Shown one piece after another: positions 22,390 through 34,625 of a stretch of 64,000 nt of DNA. Below the pieces are notes generated by a model, which saw only the letters and a list, made by a program, of their open reading frames with translations, was not told the DNA's origin and did not search any database. A program made the position numbers and the translations under genes. How positions within the stretch are numbered: position 1 is the first letter of the stretch; every line of letters begins with the position of its first letter. Source of the stretch: Coenobita brevimanus (Eukaryota; Arthropoda; Malacostraca; Decapoda; Coenobitidae); the NCBI GenBank assembly GCA_032717465.1, contig CM064732.1, forward strand, positions 31,358,638 to 31,422,637, read 5' to 3'.

Positions 22390-24595
22390 GCTGAGTGACA
22401 TTGATGAGTTGAACGATAGACTAGTAAAAGTGATAACGGAATCTGCGGAGGTAGTAAGGAAACTAATGTAATGATATCCAAAAAGTATTCTAAACAACTT
22501 TCGAGCTCATGAAAGGGAGAAAGAAGATGAAAGTGAAAAAAAATATGAAATAGAAAGCAGAATTTAACAAGCTTATCGACAAGAGACAGAGATAAGAAAA
22601 AAGAGAAATATGAATCAGATAAGAAAAAAATATATATAAAAAAGGAAAAACTCCGAGACGTCAGAGTAAAATGGCACTAGGAAAGCGACATACTATGAAA
22701 GACAAAAATGAAGTCATTAAGTGCAGAGGGAAGATGGTCAAGAGAGAACATTACAAAGAACCGTATGCATCAATCATGGTAGTACTGATAGCTAATTTCT
22801 TAGTTGGCACAAGTGAAATACCAGAGGTAACACCAAATGAAGTATATTTTTCTCTTAAAAGTATAAAAAGAGGGAACGGCCAAGGAGAATATGGAATAGT
22901 AGCAGATTTGCTGTCCGATGCAAGAGCAGAAGTTCAAAACCCAATAGTCCACTTATTTACCCAATGTATACAGAAGAAGAAACTTCCCATAAAATGGCAT
23001 AATGTAATAAATATTTTGCTTTACAAGAATGGCGATCCAAAAGATCTAAGCGTCTATCGACCTGTTCGCTTATCAGTTATTCACAACACTTAACTGAAGC
23101 CCCTTCGATCAGACTAACAAGAAATAGGGAAGAAAACCAACCTCATGAGCAGGCAGGAGTACGAAGTGAGTATTTGACTACTATCATCTACACACAATCT
23201 ATCTATCTATCTATTGCCAGACGCCTCAATCCCGTTTGGGGTGGCCACAAACAAATCGCCTCCAAGTCGCCCTGTCCCCCGCCATTTCACTGCCCTGCTC
23301 CCAACTCACACCCCCCTCTCTCATATACCTCTCCACCCCATCCCTCCATCTCATCCTCGGCCTCCCCCTCCCTCTTCCCCCCTCCACCTCACTCACATAC
23401 ACTCTCTTCGTCAGTCTTTCACCCTCCATCCTCTCCACATGGCCAGACCACCTCAGTGAATATGCTGATTGAGAAAATCGCTGAATATAATAAACCACTG
23501 CTCTTAGGTTTTGTCTATTATCAGAAGGCTTTCGACTCAGTGGAGTACATAGCAATTATAAATTAATTGTGGGAACAAGTAGATGAGAACATTGTAAAAC
23601 TACTCGAAATTTTATACAAAGAGGGAATTGGTGCAGTTAGGTCACATGAAGACTCAGAAAAACTTAAGACTGAGAAAGGCGTGCATCAGGGAAAAACAGT
23701 TTCATCAAAATTATGTACAGTATGCCTTGAAAGTATTTTCAGAAAAAATGGAATGGGAGAACATGGAACAAACACAGATGGAGAAAACTTAAGCCATTTA
23801 AGATTTGTAAATAACATTGTCCTAATACCAGAAACAGCGGAGACATTGCAAGAAATTTTAAGTGACCAATATAAAGTAAGTTTCAAAGTCGAGAAAAAGA
23901 TGTACCGAAGTAAAATTATTGTTTGATCCAAATATACCAAAGAGTGTCATCAAAATAAACGAAGAAATTCTTGAAGATGAGGAGTACAATGACTTGGGGC
24001 AATTACTAAAACTAACGAAAAGTCTATGAAAACGAAAAGAAAAGAAAGCATTACTGTATATATGATGGAAAGCATTCGGTAAACAGAGACATCATGAAAA
24101 TTAGCTTGCCAGTATGTACGAAACGAAAGGTATATAGCAAATGTATAATCCCAACAATGACGTACGGTTGTGAGACCTGGAAAAAGCAATAGAAAACAAA
24201 TTAATGCTTTTCCAACGAGCAATGTAACGGCCAGTGTTGTGTGTATCTGAGAAATGGGAAGATATCAACTTGGGTGAGAGAGCAGACTTAAGTCAAAGAC
24301 TTAATAGAAATTATAATAGAACAGAAATGGAGGTGAGCAGGTCATGTAGCAAAAATAAGGGATGACTGATGGAGCAAGACGCTAACTGAGTGGATTCCAA
24401 GAGATTGCAATTGTAGAAGAAAAAGGCCAGACCGAAGGTGGAGTGATGAAATAGAGAAGTTTGCAATCAAAACCTGGCAGAGATTGGCCCAATCAAGGAA
24501 TTAGTGGAGAAGGTTGGGAGACGCCTATATTCAGCAGTGGATGGGCAGAGGCTTTATTGAGCAGTGGATTGGCAGTGGCTAATGATGATGGTTTT

Positions 24596-24597
<2 letters not shown>
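22390..24597 (+). mobile_element. RTE LINE (family C), copy 1, interrupted and dead
   Basis: Plus-strand RTE-type reverse transcriptase. It reads DELNDRLVKVITESAEVVRK (about 22400-22470); then 22671-23093 with a TPNEVYFSLKSIKRGNGQGEYGIVADLL block and WHNVINILLYKNGDPKDLSVYRP; then the 23206-23458 insertion; then NMLIEKIAEYNKPLLLGFV and YYQKAFDSVE (motif A Asp replaced by Tyr); then 23567-23926 with GVHQGKTVSSKL (motif B) and HLRFVNNIVLI where motif C should be FADD. The C-terminal part (24100-24560) has TMTYGCETW, WAGHVAKIRDD, TEWIPRDC and RPDRRWSDEIEKF. It ends in a GATGATGG tail running into an AT array. Several stops and frameshifts are present. Confidence 0.85.
23206..23458 (-). mobile_element. 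LINE family A, copy 3 (short 5'-truncated insertion)
   Basis: About 253 bp, nearly identical to the 3' end of copy 1 (from the WSGHVERMEGERLTKRVYVSE block to PKRD-stop, the 12-base 3' UTR and the TAGA tail). It interrupts the family C reverse transcriptase between THN and MLIEK, so the empty site can be inferred. A short AAT occurs at both junctions. It is younger than family C copy 1. Confidence 0.93.

Positions 24598-24634
<37 letters not shown>
24598..24634. repeat. (AT)n microsatellite at RTE tail
   Basis: AT array starting directly at the 3' tail of the family C element. Confidence 0.95.
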
Positions 24635-24638
<4 letters not shown>

Positions 24639-24892
24639 GGCTATGACACGACAGCATGTTAAAGATGTTACATCATTTAGTATGATGATTTGCCTTTTCT
24701 CCTCATGTGAAAGATTTCCGCACAGATAAAACATTCCCTTCTTGGAAGATCAAACCTCAATCCAAAAGTCATTGCGCCCCCAGGAGTAAGGTTACTCTCT
24801 GTAGACATTAAAGCAAGTGGTCAGCCGCTTTCCTATGAGAAACAAAACCTGAATCATTATAAACCACATCCATTCGAGGGCCTTAACTCTCT

Positions 24893-25015
24893 AGACCATA
24901 TGGCTTCCATTTGCCGTTAATATGGTTACCATTCAGTGTACTAAATGGTTTCCTGGATAGACTAACAGGAAACAAATTGGCTTGTCACTCAGTGTAGGGT
25001 CACATTAAGAACGCA
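24893..25015 (-). repeat. hairpin-bearing dispersed repeat, partial copy
   Basis: Minus-strand partial copy of the module at 61960-62060: TGACCCTACACTGAGTGACA, then the hairpin arms (plus-strand AAATGGTTTCCTG at 24943 and CAGGAAACAAATT at 24965) and GGTTACCATTC/GTAACCAT. The loop is 9 bases here. Confidence 0.6.
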
Positions 25016-27160
25016 GAATTTCAAGTGAATGGACCGTGAATGCCGCCACTTACCAACATGAATTATACCCACATACTGAGATAGCTATGTTGTTGCCGCT
25101 ACACGACTTTACTCAGCTCATGATGGGCCATTGGTTGTTGCTGTTGTTGTGGCCTCGGATTCAGCTTACAGTGAACCCAGCAAGCTGCAGGCTCTATGTG
25201 CCTTTCTCCAGGAGACCAGTATCAACCTGTCAGAGATAGGAGGGGTGTTGAGGGATGTATGTAATACTAGGCAGTAGAGTCGCTGGGTTATATCGGTGCT
25301 ACCACATGAAGGCGTCCGTCTCCATCACCGCCTGTAGTAGTGATGGGTTAAACATAGACACAGTGTTAAATGTGGCGCTTGGGATGAGCTCAGTGACAAA
25401 CTTTGTTGCGGATATGAGTGGTGGACATCAAAGAACCACGTTAATGAACTCCACCACTGTAAAAAACAAAATTCTGCTTGCAGTATAGACGCCGCTGTGA
25501 CGGCATTATATTTCCAACTTATATGAATGGCCATTTCAGCTATTAATCACTGTGCCATCGCTTCCAGCCACGTACAGCAACTCTTTTTTACACACCTTCA
25601 GTATGATTCTGCCTTTTTCACTCAGTCCTTGTCACCGCCAGACGATATTATTCAGTCTACAAGAGACGCATTGTACTTAAGAGGTCAGTATGTATTTCTG
25701 CTAACAAAGAGAGTTCCTGGTTTGTTACATACACTTACCTTTTGTTTGGCTGGTGTATAATCCGTTAGTTAATATCGAAATGTATCAATTAATAGCCGTT
25801 AAGCGAGGATGGATTGTTGAATATCAGCAAAATGATTATCTGCTCTATACCTAGAATCGGATGCATAGAAAAAAACGCAGCTACTCATTTGTCACGCCTT
25901 CCAAAACATCGACAAGGAAAAATATCGTATAAAATTCTCGAAGATCAAAAGCTGCGTGTGAAAAATCGGAAAAGAACGATAATGGAGATGATGAAATACA
26001 TAAATCGTCCAGCACCATGACTCCGGCAAATGGACAACCAGGGGACCGCCCATTGGCATACCAATTGTGGCCATGTATCAGACCCGTACGTGACCCCACC
26101 ATACCCACCTTTCACTGATATTGGCTATTCTGCAGTTTAGGCAGAGAGTTCAGTATTTACTGGTTGAGTTGAACTGGATAATGCCGAGGTTAGAAGAGTT
26201 CTTGTTTAATTTTTGAGTTGGTATTTCTTTTCTGGCGTACTGAACGAAACCTGAAGAACATGTAATTGGTTTCATATTCACACGGATTAGACTTGAGCAT
26301 GACCTTAGGAACTCGCCACTGATTCTGGTCGTCTAGGGTTTAGGTAAATGGTTCCATTCTTTTCCTTGTTAGATTCAACTGGATAATATCAAGCGTAGAG
26401 GAATTCATAGGCTAACGCTCTTAGGTTCCAGCGACTTACTCAGCTGTGATGTAATCGTCATCGTTATCCAGAATAGAATACTAGAGTCCCGACCATGAGA
26501 GGGTTAATGAACAATTGTGCTTGGTTGGTGAACTGACCGAAGGTTGAAGAATAGGGGAAGAGGAGCTTATCTAGGAGAACCTTCCCATTTTGTTATTATA
26601 TTTTCTTGGAAGGGAACAACCTTTGGTTCCTTCTTCCTCGCATAAAAAAAAAAAAAAAATCTTTCTCTTCAATCGACGCAATATACAATTGATGGTACTT
26701 GCCTACTGATAGATGATGAATACCTTTTTAAGGGGGGGGGGGGAACTGCAAAACCATGATGCTTCTTTTCTGTCCACCTGTCTGTTATCAGAATTATACA
26801 CTCATCTCTCTACCTTTCTAAACTCACTCTCGCCTACAAGTCTTCATCCATATTTCCATCCAGCCTGTTATATTTCTACTTCTATATACACCTATTACGC
26901 TATATCTGAATTCACTTTCGCCATCTCAGCTTCCCTCCTGTCAACTTTCTATACCTTCTCATTTTTCAAGAGTGACGGGTCTTAGTTTTGTCCCATCTCA
27001 TCCTCCATCTGCCTCCAATTACCTTGAACCATTTTCTGTAATTTCTTTAAACCTTCTCTTCATACTCTTCTTTCTTTCCTGTTTCTCATATCTTCCTACG
27101 CAAATACTAATTTCTTATTCTTGATTTCGGTTAACTCTGTCCCAGTCTGTATGTGTGTGT
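25016..27160. other. non-coding interval with short motifs
   Basis: No gene recognised. It contains a GCCAGACGATATTATTCAGT motif copy at about 25637, a reverse TTAA-CCCTCTCATGGTC terminus at 26504, a poly-A run at 26645-26659 and a G-run at 26731-26742. The small open frame at 25814-26020 has no recognised relatives. Confidence 0.35.
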
Positions 27161-27413
27161 AATTCACCGGGTCGGTCAGGATCACTTGATGGTCGTGATG
27201 GTCAGCTTTTACCCTCCCTGAAGGGAGCTGAGAGCTCATATAGTCCGATCTAAAGGCAAGACTGTGACCTTCACACACGCACACACCCGTCCCCTTGCTC
27301 AAGGGGGACAGTAACCACCCACTTCATCAGTGAAACTTTTCGCAACCTGAGCGAGGCGCGAACTCCCGTCCACCAGTTGGCAAGCGGGAACGTTACCACT
27401 GCACCAGCGAGCG
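27161..27413 (-). mobile_element. tRNA-derived SINE-1, copy a
   Basis: Minus-strand 253-bp SINE. Its head begins CCGCTCGCTGGTGCAGTGG (pol III A-box-like) and has GGGAGTTCGCGCCTCGC (B-box-like) about 50 bases on. It then has a tRNA-unrelated body and ends ...GGTGAATTACACACA in a (CA)n tail. It is transcribed by RNA polymerase III in active families and copied by a partner LINE; it has no coding capacity. Nearly identical copies lie at 29187-29444 and 38438-38690. Both ends abut CA/TG repeats. Confidence 0.88.
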
Positions 27414-27485
27414 GTGTGTGTGTGTGTGTGTGTGTGTTCAGGATTACATGAATTTTCGATTTATGGAAATTAATAGTGTGCTTTG

Positions 27486-27545
<60 letters not shown>
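27414..27545. repeat. (TG)n and (TG)n(AG)n microsatellites
   Basis: TG array at 27414-27437 next to the SINE head, then a TG/AG compound array at 27487-27545. Confidence 0.95.
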
Positions 27546-27546
<1 letters not shown>

Positions 27547-29186
27547 ATTTGTGTTAGCATTCTTGTTATTGTGGCGACGGGTGGAGATTTCAGGATAACC
27601 ACAACCCGTCCTCTAATCTTGTTTTATGCTTCCTAATGATTTTTTTTCCTCCTTGGCTATGCATTTTTACATGAATTTTGGATAAATTTTTTTTATTATG
27701 TAAGACAACAGGAGTAGCTTGGAGATATAAAACGAAGGTGAAACTTTGATTAATATTCTTTTACAGGGTCTGAAAATCCTGTCACTGCTTGTATATTGAC
27801 TAGGGTGTTAATTCTTATTAAATGGTCGCCACAGTAGCCAGTGGAATTTGAGCTTTGAAGAAAATTGTTCGAAAAGCGAAAAGGATTATGGAGGACAGGC
27901 GCCGAACTGTTGTCTGGGGGTAATTTTTGCCTTTTCCGGCCTTCGCATATAACGTAAGACTAGCTATTTATTTATTTATTTATTTTCATATGCGATCGCC
28001 GCAGTAGCAAGAAATAACGTGTTATAACATACACAAAAAATGACACGGAATAAGGTGAGCTTGTATTAATTTGATGTTTAGGATGATTTTTGTATTATCC
28101 GATCTTAGTATATGACGTGACTAGCTATTTACTTGTTCATATGGGATCGCCTGATTTAGTTCACGTGAAAATTGAAAAGTTGGTCCTGTGACTCTCCATC
28201 GCCTGAAAATAATCGTGTGGGGTTAGGGACAAGAATACTGGAATTGACTATGAGAAGGTAAATGGTGACAGTATTAACACTCTGAGTCCTACGACTCCTC
28301 ACCAGAATGAAAAGTCTGGAGTTGGCTGGCACAGATACTAGAGTTGTGCTGACAGTGAGAGGGTAAAGGAAAAAAAAAAAAGATGCTGTATTGCTTTTAA
28401 ATTGGCTTTTACCTTTTCTGACCGACACAGATGATGAATGGTGGCTACGTAATTGTTCATGCAGAGTTGGCGGAGGGGTCTACAAGGAATAATACAATAC
28501 TCACAGATTCGGTCAAGCGGCGCAGGATAAAGGTAACAGGATGTCAGTCTGTGTGCTAAGGCGATGTCTACCTTCTCCGAAGTACATAAATGAAGTTAGT
28601 GTCCATATAATTTAATACAGAACCGATGGTGTGACGTGACGGAGGCGATTATGCAAAGAAGTTGGGAACAAATGACAGAAACTACGGAGTGAGCACACGC
28701 ACCTTTTCATTAAAGGGGACACTCAAACTATCGTTCATAGGAAACAGCTGGTAGGTACAGTCAGGTAATACTCCACCACGACTACTTGACACATGTGAGA
28801 CGCCCATCACTTTCCTCCTGGAAACATCATATCTTACAGAATTACCTATCTACAGAGATATATACCAAAGAGTTTTCATTCTAGGATGTCTAACCACCAA
28901 AAGACAGTATGACAGAGAAATGATAAAATATTAGGTGAACTTAATTATCCCTGATTGTGTGATACTGCTTGCTGCTAGTAGTAAGATAAATATTATTTGC
29001 TCTCTATTACTTTCTTTACGCCCTTCCTCCTTACTTCCTAAACCACTCTCATCTTATTACGGTTAACCGGTGGCTTTACTATCAGTAACTAAGTATGAAG
29101 AAAACTGAAGATTTATGACTGTCATCATTAATGAACAGGCCGTTTGATAGTACTCCCACGTTTCTGTCCCTTTTGTGTGTGTGTGT
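27546..29186. other. non-coding interval
   Basis: No recognised gene or element. A related pair of short stretches (TTATTTATTTATTTTCATATGCGATCGCC at 27965 and TTACTTGTTCATATGGGATCGCC at 28130) shows an old local duplication of about 165 bp. Confidence 0.35.
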
Positions 29187-29443
29187 AATTTACCGGGTCG
29201 GTCAGGATCACTTGATGGTCGTGATCGTCAGCTTTTACCCTCCCGGAAGGGAGCTGAGAGCTCATATAGTCCGATCTAATTAGGGGCAAGGCTGTGACCT
29301 TCACACACGCACACACCCGTCCCCTTGCTCAAGGGGGACAGTAACCACCCACTTCGTCAGTGAAACTTTTCGCAACCTGAGCGAGGCGCGAACTCCCGTC
29401 TACCAGATGGCAAGCGAGAACAGCTACCACTGAGCCAGCGAGC

Positions 29444-29444
<1 letters not shown>
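29187..29444 (-). mobile_element. tRNA-derived SINE-1, copy b
   Basis: Same family as 27161-27413, with a four-base insertion near 29280. Its B-box-like sequence and head are kept (A-box region GCTGGCTCAGTGGTAGC). TG arrays lie on both sides. Confidence 0.88.

Positions 29445-29478
<34 letters not shown>
29445..29478. repeat. (TG)n microsatellite
   Basis: Array adjoining the SINE-1 copy b head. Confidence 0.95.
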
Positions 29479-29479
<1 letters not shown>

Positions 29480-31199
29480 TTAACCCTACCCCACCCGATT
29501 CATTAGCCGATAATTGGAGCTGCTAACCGCTGTGCCGGATGCTGCCAATATGACATGGAGCATACGATCCAGTGCTTGGGTATGGTATCAGTGCCAACGA
29601 CAATTTGCCGCACTCTTCAGAAACAGTTGCAAGCCAACTGGTATATCCTCTCATTATTTGGAATCTCCAGGTGTGTAAAGGGGTTATTAAGCGTTTCTGA
29701 TCAGGGCACCACCATATGATTGAATTGTGCCACTCGTCATACAGCTGCTGACTCCATGATATTAAATTGTCTGATTGCCTGGACTGATATTGGATTATTA
29801 ACGAATATAATTATATTTACACATCAGCTCCTTCAGTCATATGATGTATTTTTGATATTTTACATCTTTACAGACGATACTGTGCAGTTTTAGGATAGCG
29901 TTACAAATTGTGGTGTTATACACAGTACAGTTTTCATTTTGCCCATTGGAACGAGAGGTCTTTTCTGCCTTTAAGAAAACCATCTAGTTTAGCAATAAAA
30001 TAATATTAATTATGTTCTTTGCCTGAAGAGGTTCATATAATCAAGTATGTTTTTGATATGAACTATATATATTCGTTCATGGCAAAGGAATTCTTGTATT
30101 CTGTTCCAGTTACTGCCAGGCGATTTTATTTTTCCTCAGAGTGAGTCACAAGACCATTAACTTTCTCCTGTTCGGAAAACCTCGAGCAAGAGTATACTGT
30201 TTCTGACAGTGCCAGATGATTTCCTTCAGCTGAGAGCGAGTCAAAGGAGATGAATTCATAACTGTTTATTTTGCCTGTTACTTACATCTCAGTATTCTTC
30301 AGTATATTACTGACGCACATTCTGTCAATACCGAGGAGATATAAATTATATGAAAGAGATAATTGGCACTTAATATGGTGAGTCAAAGCTTCTGGAATTA
30401 CCCCAAGTATCTCCTTCAGTACGCTAACGCCATTTATCTGGACAGTTTGTAATCATACTGCTTAAATTTCTCTCGGTTTAGCAGAATCGTGTGATGTTAA
30501 CAAGAATCAGATATCAAAGTGCGTCCATTTCTGTGAAACGGGTAATTAAGATAGCTTTTAAACCATCGGAATGCTAAGGTTTCCCCAGCAAAACGAAGTC
30601 CTCTTGTTTAGGTTTCGGTTGAATTACTGTCAAGTAAAAGAGTTAAACGAGACAATTAAACTCTTTCAATCTGATGACGCTTTTTAAAATTTATATCGAA
30701 CACCAGGCGTTGTGTGATTGCAAAAGTACTGTTCGATTTATTTAACACTTTCCATCCGATGGCGTAATTTTCCTTCTAATCTTACAGTTTCCAGATAATT
30801 ATACTTGGCTGACAGACCTTTCCAGCAATAGATCTTTTTCATGTTGCACCATGTTGTCTGGATGTAACAAGAAAAACAAAATGGAAGGAAACTACGTTAT
30901 CGCATGAGGAGGTTTAAGTCACTGATGCTTAGGATTTTCCTCATATAAATATAAATCGTCTCGAATCAGGGTGATATAAAATTTACACCAGCGTGATTAC
31001 AGCAGCGAATTTCCAAACCGAAGAGCTTAGCTATGCTGTCATTACCCTTACACCATCACAGGTCCTTCCTAAACTGAACGAATTGGTCTGAAATTAGCAA
31101 GAATAAAATAAAAAAATATGCTTTCTGCTTGAAGGGATTAAATTCTGTACTTAAGTAGCATAAGGCGTTGGCTTCTTTACCTATTTGTCTGTTTGTCTG
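29479..31199. other. AT-rich interval with recurring short motif
   Basis: No coding gene. Motif copies GCCAGGCGATTTTATTT (about 30115), GCCAGATGATTTCCTTCAGC (30211) and, in reverse, CTAAACTGAACGAATTGGTC (about 31072) belong to the window-wide family noted in Part 2. Confidence 0.4.
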
Positions 31200-31460
31200 T
31201 TAGCAGGATTACTCAAAAAGTTATGAATGGATTTGGATGAAAATTTCTGGACCAGTAGGGTATGGCCCAAGGAACCATACATTTTGGTGGTGGTCCGGAT
31301 CATCATCGAATCCAGGAATTATTTTAAAGGATCATCTACCATTGCAGGATAGTGGCAATTTCAACATTTTTGTTTCGAACTCGATGAATAATGCCTTCAG
31401 TGCTTGCACAAAAATTACAAGATAAAATCTCCTTGGCAGAGGTTTGCAATCTCTGCTCTT
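31200..31460 (+). repeat. dispersed repeat R5 with GGTGGTCCGGATCATC core
   Basis: Contains TCAAAAAGTTATGAATGGAT, GGTGGTGGTCCGGATCATC, CAGGAATTATTTTAAAGGAT and GGCAGAGGTTTGCAATCTCT in that order. I recall this arrangement from a widespread interspersed repeat in many animals. It is single-copy in this window, and the class is not certain. Confidence 0.4.
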
Positions 31461-31609
31461 GTTAATGTTTTCGTCACCAACATCCTGTCTTATCCTGTAT
31501 AAAATTACTTGGTAACACCATGATTAAACTGATATAAGGTGTCGCTGGAATGAAGAGCTTTGTTGCAGCTGTCCTAACCTCCTAGTATTTAGAATTATCT
31601 ATCGGTCTA

Positions 31610-31680
31610 TCTATCTATAGGCCTATATCAATCTACCTATCTATTTATATCTGTTTATCCACCTATATCTATGTCTATAT
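31610..31680. repeat. imperfect (CTAT)n
   Basis: Degenerate tetranucleotide repeat TCTATCTAT. Confidence 0.8.
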
Positions 31681-31994
31681 GATCTTAACTGCACATGCAA
31701 TGTTGAAAGGATTAATGTCTTCAATATGATGACCTTTTAGCTTAATTTACTACCTGCAGGCGTTAATATTGGGATAAGGTAAAATCTTTTGTTTTAAAGT
31801 GGTTTATTAAAATGATATCAAACCCTCTCTGTCTGATATCTCAACTACGCAGAATAAAGCCGTCTGCAGATACAAATAATAAAATATATAATATTGTTAA
31901 GGTTAAAGGAGAAAGTAATTAATCCTCTGGCTGCTGAAATTACTCTTAGCTAAAAATCATCTTTAGTGTGAACAAATTCCTAAGTCTACCTATC

Positions 31995-33863
31995 TTTCTA
32001 TGGCCCTCCCCCCAACCCATCCCCTCATCCCTCATATACCTCTCAACTCCATCCCTCCACCTCATCCTCGGTTTCCCCCTCCCTCTCCCTCCCTCCATTT
32101 CACCTACATGCACCCTCTTGGTCTTTCATTCTCGATTCTCTCCACATGTCCAAACCACCTCAGTGTATTTCTCCTAATTCTCTCAATCACATCCACATCC
32201 ACCCCGCAACGTTCTTTCACTTCATTCGTCAACCTGTCACTCCACATGCTTCTCTTAGGTAACTCATTTCCACTGCTTTCGCCCTTGACTTGTTCCCCTC
32301 TAGCAAGGTCCGCGCCTCGCTTCCATACGTAGGTGTAGGGATCACTATACTATCATGCAGTGACCTCTTGACTTCCATACTCACCTCCCTATTTCTCATC
32401 ACCGCTTTCAGTGAACCAACAACTTTCCTTCCCTGCTGTACCCTTTCAAGTACTTCATCCCCAAAACTTCCATCCTTACTCATCACACTACCCAAGTACT
32501 TGAATGCACTCATTCTCCATACCCTCACCATCCAACCGCACTATGCAGTCTGTGACTTCATTCCTCTCAAACACCATAACTTTGCTCTTGTTTACATTAA
32601 TTTTCAGATTCCCCTTCTTACACTTTGTCCTAAATTCATTCACCAAACCTTGCAACTCCCATTCATCATCACGGAACAATACTGTATCATCGGCAAACAG
32701 CAACACCGGAATCTTCCACTCCTCACCCTCATTCATTAAAGCCACCCCCACATCCACTGCCCTACCTTACACCTCCTTTACAACCAAATCCACGAATATA
32801 ATAAACAGCCATGGAGACATCACACATCCCTGTTTCAGTCCCACATTTAGATCAAAGAACTCACTCAGCTCACCTTCCACCCCCCACCATAGCCCTAACT
32901 CCCTCGTACATTCTCTTCACAACGCTCAACAGTTTTCCATCCACTCCACATATTCTTAAAACCTTCCACATACCTTGCCTATTTACTCTGTCATAAGCTT
33001 TCTCCAAGTCCATGAAAGCAGCATTCATTTTCTTTCCTTTTATACTTCTCCACTAAACATCTTAGAACAAATATCTGATCTACACAGCCTTTTCCCTTCC
33101 TAAATCCCCCTTGTTCTTCACCAACTAGCTCCTCTGTTATATGCCTAACCTTATCAATGAGTATTCTACCATATATTTTTCCAATCACACTAAGAAGGCA
33201 AATACCCCTATGGTTACTACACACTTCTCTCTTCCCTCTTCCTTTGTATAAAGGAACAGTTATACCTGATTTCCAGTTCTCTGGAACTCTTCCCTCATAC
33301 CAAGCCAATCTACACAACTTCCATATCCACTCCACAACAATCTCACTCCCATACTTCAGCATTTCACCACACTCTCCATCAATTCCCGGGGCCTTTCCCA
33401 TCTTGATCTTCGTCATTGTTTCAACTACTTCTGCCCTACTGATCTCTTCCTCCCCCCTTCTCATCACTTCTTCGCTCAGCCATTCCCCAACCACTTATAC
33501 TCGCACTGCTCTCACTCTCTACATTCAACAAATCCTCAAAGTGCTCCTTCCATTTCCTCATTTTCTCTCTCTTCTCCACCAACACTCTATTATTTCTATC
33601 TTCACTCCCCTACTGTTTCTCCTTTCTCACTGTCATACTTTCCCTATCTCCTTCCAGAACAATTTCTTACTCTCCCTCCATCTCACTCTCAGATTCCTCC
33701 CAAACTCTTCATCCACTCTCTTCTTACTCTCCTTCACCAATCTCTTCACCTCCCTTCTCCTGATCACATAAACCTCTCGCTTCTCTCTCTCATCTTCTCC
33801 CCTACCTATAGTCGCTAGGCAGTCACTGTATGCTTTTGTCCTTTGTTCCACAGCTCGTTTCAC
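31995..33863 (-). pseudogene. family A reverse transcriptase, frameshifted
   Basis: Pieces in order: 33863-33633 basic linker (KRLVKESKKRVDEEFGRNL); 33494-32991 with GKAPGIDGECGEMLK, ITVPLYKGRG, NHRGICLLS and EEQGGFRKGKGCVDQIF; 32757-32488 with LLFADDTVLFRDD (motif C Asp pair intact) and NLKINVNKSKVMVFER; 32531-32229 with AFKYLGSVMSKDG and SMEVKRSLHDSIVIPT; a further C-terminal part lies below 32229. At least four frame changes are needed, so it is not functional. Confidence 0.85.
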
Positions 33864-34189
33864 CTCATCATTCCATCATGCTGTCCCTTGCACACCCCTG
33901 CATCTCCTCCTCACTCACAAACCACCTCATACGCTGCACCTATCTCTTCCGTGAATATCTTGCATACTTCCTCCACCCCTTCCATGTGCTCTGACTCATA
34001 CCTTCACAATCTTTCTTCCACTTTGTTCTTATACTCTGCCATTTTCTCACTCTTTTGCAACTTCTCTACTCTTTTCACAGGAGCTGTTTCCTCCTGTTTC
34101 CCCTTCGTCTCTTCACCCATTTTCTTTGCAGTGATGGTCCGAGATTCCATTCCGCCACCCTCTCCACACTCTTGCATCCAGCACTTGTC

Positions 34190-34560
34190 TTCTCATTCGC
34201 TCATCCACACACACACGTAATCAATCATTGCCTTTCGTTCAACAAGTTCATCGTCCATCCTCCTCATGATTCTCCATGTATACCTGTGGATCATCTTATG
34301 CCGGAAGAAGGCACAGATGTCCACCAAAGCACTACCATTTCCATCTACTTCAGCTGGCACACCCCACTGACCAACCACTCCATCCACTCGTACATTCCCA
34401 ACTTTGCCATTCAGGTCTCCAGTCAAAAACACTCTCTCGCTCCTCTCAGACTTATCCATACATGCTTTTACACTCGCCCAAAACTCATCTTTCACTCTTG
34501 CCACTCGGTCCTCTGTCGGCGCATACGCACATACAATCGCTCTAAGTACTGGTGGTTAAT
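34190..34560 (-). pseudogene. family A AP-endonuclease fragment
   Basis: Frame 34504-34193 shows a VARVKDEFW start, FLTGDLNGKVGNV (catalytic GDxN block), GVVGQWGVPAEVDGNG, a KMIHRYTWR block and ERKAMIDYVCV (the ...IDYI strand before the last catalytic block). In active elements this domain nicks target DNA. A short deletion appears between VDICAF and FRHK relative to the usual spacing. Confidence 0.75.
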
Positions 34561-34625
34561 TACGACTGTTTTACCTTTCCCTCTCCTAGGATTTATCTCA
34601 GCTAAACAAACCGTCTGACGTCGCA

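Larger units (their letters stand above)
31995..34625 (-). mobile_element. LINE family A, copy 2 (longest, with endonuclease)
   Basis: Minus-strand copy of the family A LINE, older than copy 1 and broken into frames but longer at the 5' end. Its 3' end has lost the TAGA tail. The 5' boundary is near 34625, in the AP-endonuclease (AIVCAYAPTEDRVARVK at about 34550-34500). Alignment with copy 1 covers the whole reverse transcriptase. Confidence 0.87.
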
